Shown here one piece after another: positions 33,169 through 38,842 of a stretch of DNA of 38,842 bases. The notes beneath the pieces were generated by a model, which was not told the origin of the DNA, ran no database searches, and saw only the letters and a list, made by a program, of their open reading frames with translations. Each line of letters opens with the position of its first letter. The stretch's first letter is position 1. Source of the stretch: Gaoshiqia sp050298035 (lineage in GTDB: Bacteria > Bacteroidota > Bacteroidia > Bacteroidales > Prolixibacteraceae); assembly GCA_050298035.1 (NCBI GenBank), contig JBNKTK010000022.1:1-38842 (forward strand). The letters are read 5' to 3'. A program made the position numbers and the translations under genes.

Positions 33169-34209
33169 TTATTTTTGAGGGAGCATTATTTCAACTATAA
33201 AACTCGTTTTATTATCAGTTACCCGTAACAGGTTTGGATTGCCATAGATCAGTTCGAGCCGTTGCCTGATGTTTCTCAGACCAATACCTTCACCTTTGTT
33301 TTTAACCGATCCAGCATCATAATCGTTCTCAATCCGGATGTGAATGAACCCCTTTTCGGGACGGCAGGCAATAACAATCTTTACCGGACTGGTTGCTTCG
33401 TAAACACCATATTTTATGGCATTTTCGAAGATAGGTTGCAAAATCATATTCGGTATTTTCGCCTGAAGGCAACTTTCTTCAATATCGAAAACCGGCTCCA
33501 GTTTTTTCCCAAACCTGATTTTTTCGATGCTCAGGTACAACTTTATATTATCCAGCTCTTCCTTCATCGATACAACTTCCTCCTGATTGTGCTGCAACGA
33601 GTACCGCATGAACATGGACAGGTTGATGACCATTTCCTGTGCCTTCTCCGGATTACTAATCGTTAACGACGATATAGAATTCAAACTATTGAAAAGAAAG
33701 TGGGGATTGATTTGCGACTTCAGTGCACTTAACTCGGCATCACGGATCAATGTTTTCAGCTCCGCTTCTTTCTTTATCTTTTCTTTTAATGAATTATAAT
33801 AGCTTACGGCATAGAAGAAAACAACATAAACGGCATACATCAGGTAACCGGCCAGTATTTTCGAAGGCAACGCGCTGTAAAGGTATTCCAGATGGGCATC
33901 GTTGATCATCCGCACGAAAATGAAGCCCATGTACAACCAAACAGCATTCAGGATTGACGCGGCCACCAGGTGGAACAGGATGTTCCAAAGCCAATCTTTT
34001 TCTTCGATCCCGTTGTATTTTACAAGATACCAAATGCTTGAACCCAATATCGGGTACATAACAAAAATTGAAACCGATTCGAGTAACGATGCTTCAAGGT
34101 TGACCTGGTACCAAAGTGTTTGCAACAGAACATTGCCAATTCCCATAATAAGCCAAAACAAGCCATAATACAGGCTGAGCATCCGGTTACTTATAAACGG
34201 GTGTTTCAT
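33169..34209 (-). CDS. LytS/YehU-type sensor histidine kinase
   Basis: 346 residues. Four hydrophobic spans (~10-30, 43-63, 77-100, 118-138) precede a coiled linker ('LKEKIKKEAELKTLIRDAEL'). The His_kinase core has His170 in 'QINPHFLFNSLNSI', and the ATPase part has the N-box 'PIFENAIKYG' and G-box 'GEGIGLRNIRQRLELIYG'. No extracellular sensing domain is present, so signals are probably sensed within the membrane or through partner proteins, which fits the LiaF-like neighbours. It lies 6 bp after the LiaF-like gene and 6 bp before the response regulator. Confidence 0.95.
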   Translation of the reverse strand: MKHPFISNRMLSLYYGLFWLIMGIGNVLLQTLWYQVNLEASLLESVSIFVMYPILGSSIWYLVKYNGIEEKDWLWNILFHLVAASILNAVWLYMGFIFVRMINDAHLEYLYSALPSKILAGYLMYAVYVVFFYAVSYYNSLKEKIKKEAELKTLIRDAELSALKSQINPHFLFNSLNSISSLTISNPEKAQEMVINLSMFMRYSLQHNQEEVVSMKEELDNIKLYLSIEKIRFGKKLEPVFDIEESCLQAKIPNMILQPIFENAIKYGVYEATSPVKIVIACRPEKGFIHIRIENDYDAGSVKNKGEGIGLRNIRQRLELIYGNPNLLRVTDNKTSFIVEIMLPQK

Positions 34210-34215
34210 ACCAGG

Positions 34216-34920
34216 CTAGACATGCTTTATTTCAACACCACCAAAAACGGTAATCCCTTTAATCACGATTGTTTTGGAAGGATCGAGGTTTCCGGTCTGA
34301 AAAGAGTCACCCCGTTTATCGGTAAACGCGCCAAAAATGGTTGTCACTTCATTTCGGACATTCCAGTCGAGCGGTACCTTAATGCCCGTACCTCCAAAGA
34401 CACAAATACAATCGATTACTGCACCCTGAGGCGACAACTGTGCCTTTCTGAAATCGTATTCAATGCCGCCAAAAATTGACGTTGAACGCCCTCCTCTCAA
34501 ATCCGGTGAATTAATGAAAATTTCCCTTCCGCCAAAAATGACAAAATCATCAAACTCATCGAAGGATTTCTCGCGTGGCCCTTCCTTGATTTGACGGGAG
34601 CACCCTTTTTGCCTGAACAGCAAGGTGGCACCAATTGCCACTAAAACCAGCGGCCAGTAAATCCGCCTTATTTCTCGCGGAACATCCACCAGCTCAGGCA
34701 ATATAAAAAAGCCGCCAACTGCCATTAAAATCACACCTCCCACGCGGTTACCACCAATAAAGGAGAATACGCCTATTGCAATGATCAGCATTTGCCAGGA
34801 GATCAGAAGATCTGCCAGGCCCCAGGGGATCAGGTCTAATCGCTGTAAGATGAGAATTCCTCCAACTGCAATCAGCACAATCCCCAAATAAAACCGTTTA
34901 TTCACTCTTTGTTGTTCCAT
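34216..34920 (-). CDS. LiaF-like membrane protein with FGG-repeat beta domain
   Basis: 234 residues. Four or so short hydrophobic spans (~12-30, 35-55, 58-75, 90-106) are followed by a soluble C-terminal domain with regularly spaced FGG motifs: 'VIFGGREIFI', 'SIFGGIEYDF', 'CVFGGTGIKV', 'TIFGAFTDKR' and 'TVFGGVEIKH'. That is the LiaF/YvqF C-terminal beta-helix pattern. LiaF in Firmicutes restrains the LiaRS cell-envelope-stress system. Here the partner is a LytS/LytTR pair instead, so a parallel role is inferred only. It is in the same operon as the kinase (6-bp gap). Confidence 0.87.
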   Translation of the reverse strand: MEQQRVNKRFYLGIVLIAVGGILILQRLDLIPWGLADLLISWQMLIIAIGVFSFIGGNRVGGVILMAVGGFFILPELVDVPREIRRIYWPLVLVAIGATLLFRQKGCSRQIKEGPREKSFDEFDDFVIFGGREIFINSPDLRGGRSTSIFGGIEYDFRKAQLSPQGAVIDCICVFGGTGIKVPLDWNVRNEVTTIFGAFTDKRGDSFQTGNLDPSKTIVIKGITVFGGVEIKHV

Positions 34921-35013
34921 AATTTTATTTTTTTCAGGACTCGTTCATCCTTTTTCTTTATTCCGTCATTTTATAAATAATGCCCAAATATAATCTTTCA
35001 CTAAATGTTTCTG

Positions 35014-35418
35014 CTACAAAAGCCTTGTCAATACAATTATCCCCAACACAATCAGCAATACCGGGAAGAATAATATAGCAAGAATCCCCGGCACGATTAA
35101 ATGAGGGAGAAGAAACAAAATGGCAAAGATGATCAGTAATGTACCGATCAGTCTCCTTCCGATTAGAAGCAGCACACCAATAATCAGCAAAATAACCGGC
35201 AGGCTAACAGACCAGGCATTAACGTGAAAAATATTAACGAAACCGATCATGGCATGACGAAAAGCATCCCAGCCCGGCAAACCAATATGCCAACCATACT
35301 CCTTTAATATCCAGAACAGCCCAATAATAATGAGGATTGTCCCCCAGAATGATCCGCTGTTTTTTTTCCTATGCCTGTCACCACAACATGTTGACCTGCT
35401 ATTCATATGATTTTCCAT
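35014..35418 (-). CDS. Small LiaF-like transmembrane protein
   Basis: 134 residues, nearly all membrane: a short Cys- and Arg-rich tail ('STCCGDRHRKK'), then about four spans. It resembles the N-terminal membrane part of LiaF without its FGG domain. It is first in the run leading to the FGG-domain protein (93-bp gap), kinase and regulator. A second ATG lies at residue 5. Probably a membrane accessory to the two-component system; no further function can be read. Confidence 0.75.
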   Translation of the reverse strand: MENHMNSRSTCCGDRHRKKNSGSFWGTILIIIGLFWILKEYGWHIGLPGWDAFRHAMIGFVNIFHVNAWSVSLPVILLIIGVLLLIGRRLIGTLLIIFAILFLLPHLIVPGILAILFFPVLLIVLGIIVLTRLL

Positions 35419-35528
35419 TTCCGGACAATTTTAGTTTCGGCTGTAAAACTAGGATATCCATTTAAAAATAGATGAAAACTGATCGGTTAATGGAAGTGAA
35501 TTATCGGTAAGCGATTTGGGTACAACAA

Positions 35529-35557
35529 AAAACGGGACCTGCATAAAGTCCCGTTTT
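35529..35557 (-). terminator. Rho-independent terminator of glnS
   Basis: AAAACGGGAC (35529-35538) and GTCCCGTTTT (35548-35557) with a 9-base loop, T-rich on both strands. It lies about 22 bp past the glnS stop. Confidence 0.9.
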
Positions 35558-35579
35558 ATATTATTCAGACAAAAGCTGT

Positions 35580-37277
35580 CTATTTTTCTTTTAGTTTCGA
35601 CCAGGTATCTCTCAGTTGAGCAGTGCGGTTGAACACCAGTTTACTTGCAGTACTATCCGGATCGAGGTTAAAATACCCCAGACGTTCAAACTGGAATGAG
35701 TCCAATGGTTTGGCATCTTTCACAAACGGCTCAACATAACACTCCGATAATACGCTCAATGAATCAGGGTTCATAAATTCCTTAAAGTCAACATCCTTGT
35801 GTCCATCCGGTTCTTCATCGGTGAACAAACGATCGTACAGGCGGACTTCTGCTTTTACATTTTCAGAGGCCGATACCCAATGCAATGTTGCTTTAACTTT
35901 TCTGCCGTCGGGAGAATTTCCACCTTTTGAGGCCGGATCGTATGTGCAACGCAATTCGGTTATATTCCCTTCTGCATCTTTAATTACCTCGTTACAGGTA
36001 ATAAAATAAGCATAGCGCAAGCGAACTTCATTCCCCGGCGAAAGGCGGAAGAATTTCCTTGGCGGGTTTTCCATAAAATCATCACGCTCGATATAGATTT
36101 CCCGGGTGAACGGCACCAACCGCGTTCCGGCATCGGGATTTTCAGGGTTATTGATCGCCTCCAGTTCTTCAACCTGTCCTTCGGGGTAATTGGTAATGAC
36201 TACCTTCAACGGATTAAGCACACCCATTACCCGCTGGGCATTTTTATTCAAATCCTCACGAACACTGTGTTCCAGCAAAGCCACATCAATGATACCATCA
36301 ACTTTGGTCACACCAATACGGTCTGAAAAATTCCGGATTGAAGCCGGGGTGTATCCCCTGCGACGCAATCCCGAAATGGTTGGCATACGCGGATCATCCC
36401 AGCCATTGACGTGTTTGTCTTTAACCAGCTCCAGCAATTTGCGTTTGCTCATAACCGTATAGGTCAGGTTTAAACGTGCAAATTCAATCTGGCGGGGACG
36501 GTAATCACTATCTTTCAGTTGATCGATAAACCAGTCATACAACGGGCGGTGAACTTCAAACTCCAGGGTGCAAACCGAATGGGTAATCCCTTCCCAATAG
36601 TCACATTGTCCGTGTGCAAAATCATACATTGGATAAATGCACCACTTATCCCCGGTCCGGTGATGAGGTGTTTTCATGATCCGGTAGATGATCGGGTCGC
36701 GCATGTGCATATTGGGAGAGGCCATATCGATTTTTGCCCGCAACACCCTTTCCCCTTCATTGAACTCACCGGTTTTCATCCGCATAAAAAGCTCCATGTT
36801 CTCTTCAACCGAACGATTACGGAAAGGACTTTCAGCTCCCGGACGTGTTGGCGTTCCTTTTTGACTACTGATGGTTTCAGCATCCTGATCGTCGACATAT
36901 GCTTTCCCGTCGCTGATCAGCTTCACCGCAAAATCAAAAAGTTTATCGAAATAATCGGAAGCATAGTATAATCGGTCACCCCAATCGAAACCCAACCACC
37001 GAACATCTTCCATGATCGATTCAACATATTCGGTTTCTTCTTTCGACGGGTTTGTATCATCAAAACGCAAATTGGTTAACCCATTGTATTTCTGAGCTGT
37101 TCCAAAATTCAAACAGATCGACTTTGCATGCCCGATATGCAGGTAGCCATTGGGCTCGGGCGGAAAGCGCGTATGAACACGTCCTTCGTTTTTACCCGCC
37201 TTTATTTCCTCCTCAATAATTTGGTGAATAAAATTTTTCTTCACCGTTACTTCTTTTTCAAGTCTGTTCTCGCTCAT
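35580..37277 (-). CDS. glnS: Glutaminyl-tRNA synthetase
   Basis: 565 residues. The class I signatures are HIGH at 47-50 ('PPEPNGYLHIGHAKS') and a KMSKS-type 'VMSKRKL' at ~275. The C-terminal anticodon-binding domains ('DFMENPPRKFFRLSPGNEVR', 'YDPASKGGNSPDGRK') identify the glutamine enzyme rather than GluRS. It charges tRNA-Gln directly, so this organism need not use the amidotransferase route for Gln-tRNA. The gene is monocistronic with its own terminator and has a 265-bp AT-rich gap to folB, in which I see no other gene. Confidence 0.97.
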   Translation of the reverse strand: MSENRLEKEVTVKKNFIHQIIEEEIKAGKNEGRVHTRFPPEPNGYLHIGHAKSICLNFGTAQKYNGLTNLRFDDTNPSKEETEYVESIMEDVRWLGFDWGDRLYYASDYFDKLFDFAVKLISDGKAYVDDQDAETISSQKGTPTRPGAESPFRNRSVEENMELFMRMKTGEFNEGERVLRAKIDMASPNMHMRDPIIYRIMKTPHHRTGDKWCIYPMYDFAHGQCDYWEGITHSVCTLEFEVHRPLYDWFIDQLKDSDYRPRQIEFARLNLTYTVMSKRKLLELVKDKHVNGWDDPRMPTISGLRRRGYTPASIRNFSDRIGVTKVDGIIDVALLEHSVREDLNKNAQRVMGVLNPLKVVITNYPEGQVEELEAINNPENPDAGTRLVPFTREIYIERDDFMENPPRKFFRLSPGNEVRLRYAYFITCNEVIKDAEGNITELRCTYDPASKGGNSPDGRKVKATLHWVSASENVKAEVRLYDRLFTDEEPDGHKDVDFKEFMNPDSLSVLSECYVEPFVKDAKPLDSFQFERLGYFNLDPDSTASKLVFNRTAQLRDTWSKLKEK

Positions 37278-37542
37278 ATATTAGGGTCATTAAAATTCAT
37301 AAAAGCCAAAACACATTTCATATACACAATTACATATCTATTGGCATATCAAATGATTTTTTTCTCTTCAGCATTAATGCCTGCATTAGATTACTAAGGA
37401 AACAGGCATCCGAATTCTCACAAAAGTATAAAATGATTCTGCACAAAAGGTTTTAATCCCCCATAAAATCAACATCTAAAAAAGAAAAATTAATTTTACC
37501 CCGGACTATGGGAATGAGTGAAAAACCTAAAAATATTAAGAG

Positions 37543-37896
37543 ATGTCAGGTTTGATTGAAATTGAAGGAATGGAATTTTACGCCTACCATGGCTATTTTC
37601 CTGTTGAAAAGCGAGTTGGAAACCGTTTTGTGGTATCCGTGCAGATAAGAACAGACTGTACCGAAGCCGGAGAAACCGATAAACTCGAACACGCACTGAA
37701 TTACCAGGAAGTTTATGATCTTGTAAAAAAAGAAATGAACCAAACTTCAGATTTACTCGAAAACGTGTGTTCACGAATACTCGACGAACTATATGCCTCA
37801 TTTTCACAGATTGAACAGGCAACCGTAAAACTATCGAAAATGAATCCTCCCATGGGCGGACAGATTGAAAAAGTGAGTGTCAGTATGACCCGCTAA
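37543..37896 (+). CDS. folB: Dihydroneopterin aldolase
   Basis: 117 residues. 'IEGMEFYAYHGYFPVEKRVG' is the conserved start with the active-site Tyr region. 'LEHALNYQEVYDLVKKEM' and 'LLENVCSRILDEL' follow, with the catalytic Lys in 'ATVKLSKMNPPMGG'. It converts dihydroneopterin to 6-hydroxymethyl-dihydropterin in folate synthesis. Stand-alone gene; no other fol gene is nearby. Confidence 0.95.
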   Translation: MSGLIEIEGMEFYAYHGYFPVEKRVGNRFVVSVQIRTDCTEAGETDKLEHALNYQEVYDLVKKEMNQTSDLLENVCSRILDELYASFSQIEQATVKLSKMNPPMGGQIEKVSVSMTR

Positions 37897-37915
37897 TGAA
37901 AACCTGCATCGGCTT

Positions 37916-37946
37916 GTTGCAAAGCTGAAAAATTTATATAAATTTG
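37916..37946 (+). promoter_or_regulatory. Promoter of tRNA-Cys
   Basis: GTTG (37916-37919), 19 bases, then TAAATTTG (37939-37946), close to TTTG, 19 bases, TAnnTTTG. The predicted start is about 10 bp before the mature tRNA 5' end. Confidence 0.75.
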
Positions 37947-37962
37947 CAATCCCGAAAAACAA

Positions 37963-38033
37963 GGTCGGTTGGCCGAGTGGCTAGGCAGCGGTCTGCAAAA
38001 CCGCGTACGGCGGTTCGAATCCGCCACCGACCT
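37963..38033 (+). tRNA. tRNA-Cys (GCA anticodon)
   Basis: Complete cloverleaf: acceptor GGTCGGT with ACCGACC, D stem GCC/GGC, anticodon stem GCGGT/ACCGC with loop CTGCAAA (anticodon GCA), T stem GGCGG/CCGCC with TTCGAAT. The discriminator base is T(U)73, as is usual for tRNA-Cys. CCA is not encoded; CAACA follows. Confidence 0.97.
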
Positions 38034-38039
38034 CAACAG

Positions 38040-38069
38040 ATCCGGAAGCAGAAAGCTTTCGGATTTTTT
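38040..38069 (+). terminator. Terminator after tRNA-Cys
   Basis: ATCCGGAAGC (38040-38049) pairs with GCTTTCGGAT (38055-38064), including one G-T pair, followed by five Ts. Confidence 0.88.
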
Positions 38070-38201
38070 ATTTTAGCGCTCACCATTGATCCCTTTAAAA
38101 TTGATTATTCTTCATATCCAACGTTTTCCATTGCGGCGCATGAAGTTGTTTTCCATCTCAAACGGTCGAGTGGCTGCGCCTTCTTTCCTACTTCGTGCCA
38201 T

Positions 38202-38230
38202 CCCCGGGTTGCGTTTCACTTCACCCGGGG
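38202..38230. repeat. Palindromic unit CCCCGGGT/ACCCGGGG
   Basis: Perfect 8-bp inverted repeat with a 13-base loop (38202-38209 with 38223-38230). It looks like the palindromic intergenic units common in Bacteroidota. Confidence 0.6.
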
Positions 38231-38240
38231 CTGATGCTTT

Positions 38241-38255
38241 CACCCCGTTGGGGTG
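38241..38255. repeat. Small palindrome CACCCC/GGGGTG
   Basis: Perfect 6-bp stem with a 3-base loop, 10 bp after the previous palindrome and probably part of the same intergenic repeat unit. Confidence 0.5.
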
Positions 38256-38291
38256 TTTGACTGTCCAGAGTTATTCCGGTTTAGCCAACAG

Positions 38292-38311
38292 ATTCCGGCC
38301 TGCGCCGGAAT
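38292..38311. repeat. Palindromic unit ATTCCGGC/GCCGGAAT
   Basis: Perfect 8-bp stem around CTGC. It is followed by GACGGG, a form seen in widespread bacterial intergenic palindromic repeats. Confidence 0.6.
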
Positions 38312-38788
38312 GACGGGAAGGTGAGGAACAGGGGAAAAGCAAACACCGGCAAAAGACCTGCTAACAGGAAATAACGCACTGCCGCCGGCTCAAAGCGTTT
38401 TCTCGCCTGCTAAGGGGAGATGGATCCGCTTGCGGAGACAGAGGGGTTAAGACAGCAAACGCCAAAAGAATCGTTCCGTCTTTCGCTGTGCGGAACCCAC
38501 CTCACCAGTCATTGCCAATCCGAAGCGTTTTCCGTCAAGCGCTTAGCGGGTAATCCGCTTTGCGCATTAATCACAAACCGCGACACCCGGACTCTCCCAG
38601 CTTGTACCTCTTTCGCTGCCCGAAGCGTAAACCATTCGGAGTGCGGAGCTCCTAAAAGTGTTAAGAGAGAAAGTTGCACGATTGTTCTCAACTGGTATGT
38701 TCTGAAATTGATAGATTTTCCAGAGGACAACCTTCCATCTTTATAGACCGGTGAAAATCTGACACCTAATTCTACTTTGACACATTCG

Positions 38789-38840
38789 AAAAATCTGGAT
38801 GCTTTTACCCTAAATCCCTGAAGGGAACATCCAGATTTTT
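38789..38840. terminator. Long bidirectional hairpin at the right edge
   Basis: AAAAATCTGGATG (38789-38801) pairs perfectly with CATCCAGATTTTT (38828-38840). The 26-base loop itself has a small CCC/GGG hairpin. T runs on both strands suit a bidirectional terminator, probably for a gene beyond the window. Confidence 0.6.
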
Positions 38841-38842
38841 CT

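Larger units (their letters stand above)
38070..38842. other. Gene-free, repeat-rich end of the window
   Basis: About 770 bp with no supported gene; the open frames here are short, overlapping and lack family-like sequence. It holds several palindromes (38202-38230, 38241-38255, 38292-38311), small hairpins such as TCCGC/GCGGA at 38425-38436, direct TGACAC repeats (38760-38783) and a long hairpin at the extreme end. Confidence 0.7.

Noticed and set aside
37944..38234. 96-codon ORF across the tRNA region
   Set aside because: Runs through tRNA-Cys and its terminator; no protein family features.
38420..38746. 108-codon ORF (and an opposite-strand one) in the repeat-rich end
   Set aside because: Sequence is made of short repeats and hairpins; no recognisable domain or start signal.

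Overview
The window looks like a chromosome segment of a Bacteroidota bacterium, plausibly a Bacteroidales or Marinilabiliales relative. The evidence is an LpxC-FabZ fusion gene, a type III glutamine synthetase, LytTR/LytS signalling, Bacteroidota-type lipoprotein signals, and several promoters of the Bacteroidota form (TTTG, 19 bases, TAnnTTTG). Genus-level placement is a guess. Most of the window is dense, moderate-GC housekeeping sequence. The first ~4 kb and the last ~0.8 kb look accessory.

Layout. (1) 1-4.06 kb: AT-rich accessory stretch. It holds a cut-off helix-turn-helix gene with a 19-bp palindrome in front of it, a membrane glycosyltransferase lying between two 179-bp direct repeats that each carry a long hairpin, and a lipoprotein of unknown function. 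(2) 4.08-6.13 kb: exported M13 (PepO-type) peptidase. (3) 6.3-14.5 kb: three members of the glutamine synthetase superfamily from three different classes (type III, a type I-like ligase, type II). The type I-like ligase heads a tight three-gene run with an APH-fold kinase and an unusual HAD-IIA protein, and a HisC/CobD-like aminotransferase converges on this run. This ligase-kinase-HAD-aminotransferase set is the best candidate for an uncharacterised pathway here. (4) 14.9-17.8 kb: TldD/TldE protease pair in which only TldD has a twin-arginine lipoprotein-type signal. (5) 17.9-22.5 kb: HD-hydrolase, lpxD, lpxC-fabZ, lpxA (lipid A start), all on the minus strand. (6) 22.55-27.5 kb: rimP-nusA-infB on the plus strand, with a near-perfect promoter and a terminator-like hairpin in the leader. 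(7) 27.6-29.8 kb: gcvH, tsaE and an alanine-dehydrogenase-like protein that seems to lack key catalytic residues. (8) 29.8-32.3 kb: type I pullulanase and a small membrane protein. (9) 32.4-35.4 kb: four-gene LytTR/LytS plus LiaF-like membrane operon. (10) 35.6-38.07 kb: glnS, folB and tRNA-Cys. (11) 38.07-38.84 kb: no gene; palindromic intergenic repeats, a possible insertion-sequence end and a long hairpin.

The core genes cover translation (rimP, nusA, infB, glnS, tRNA-Cys, tsaE), the envelope (lpx genes, PepO, the LiaF-like system), nitrogen assimilation (glutamine synthetases) and C1/folate metabolism (gcvH, folB). All functional calls come from reading motifs by eye. No database search was run.
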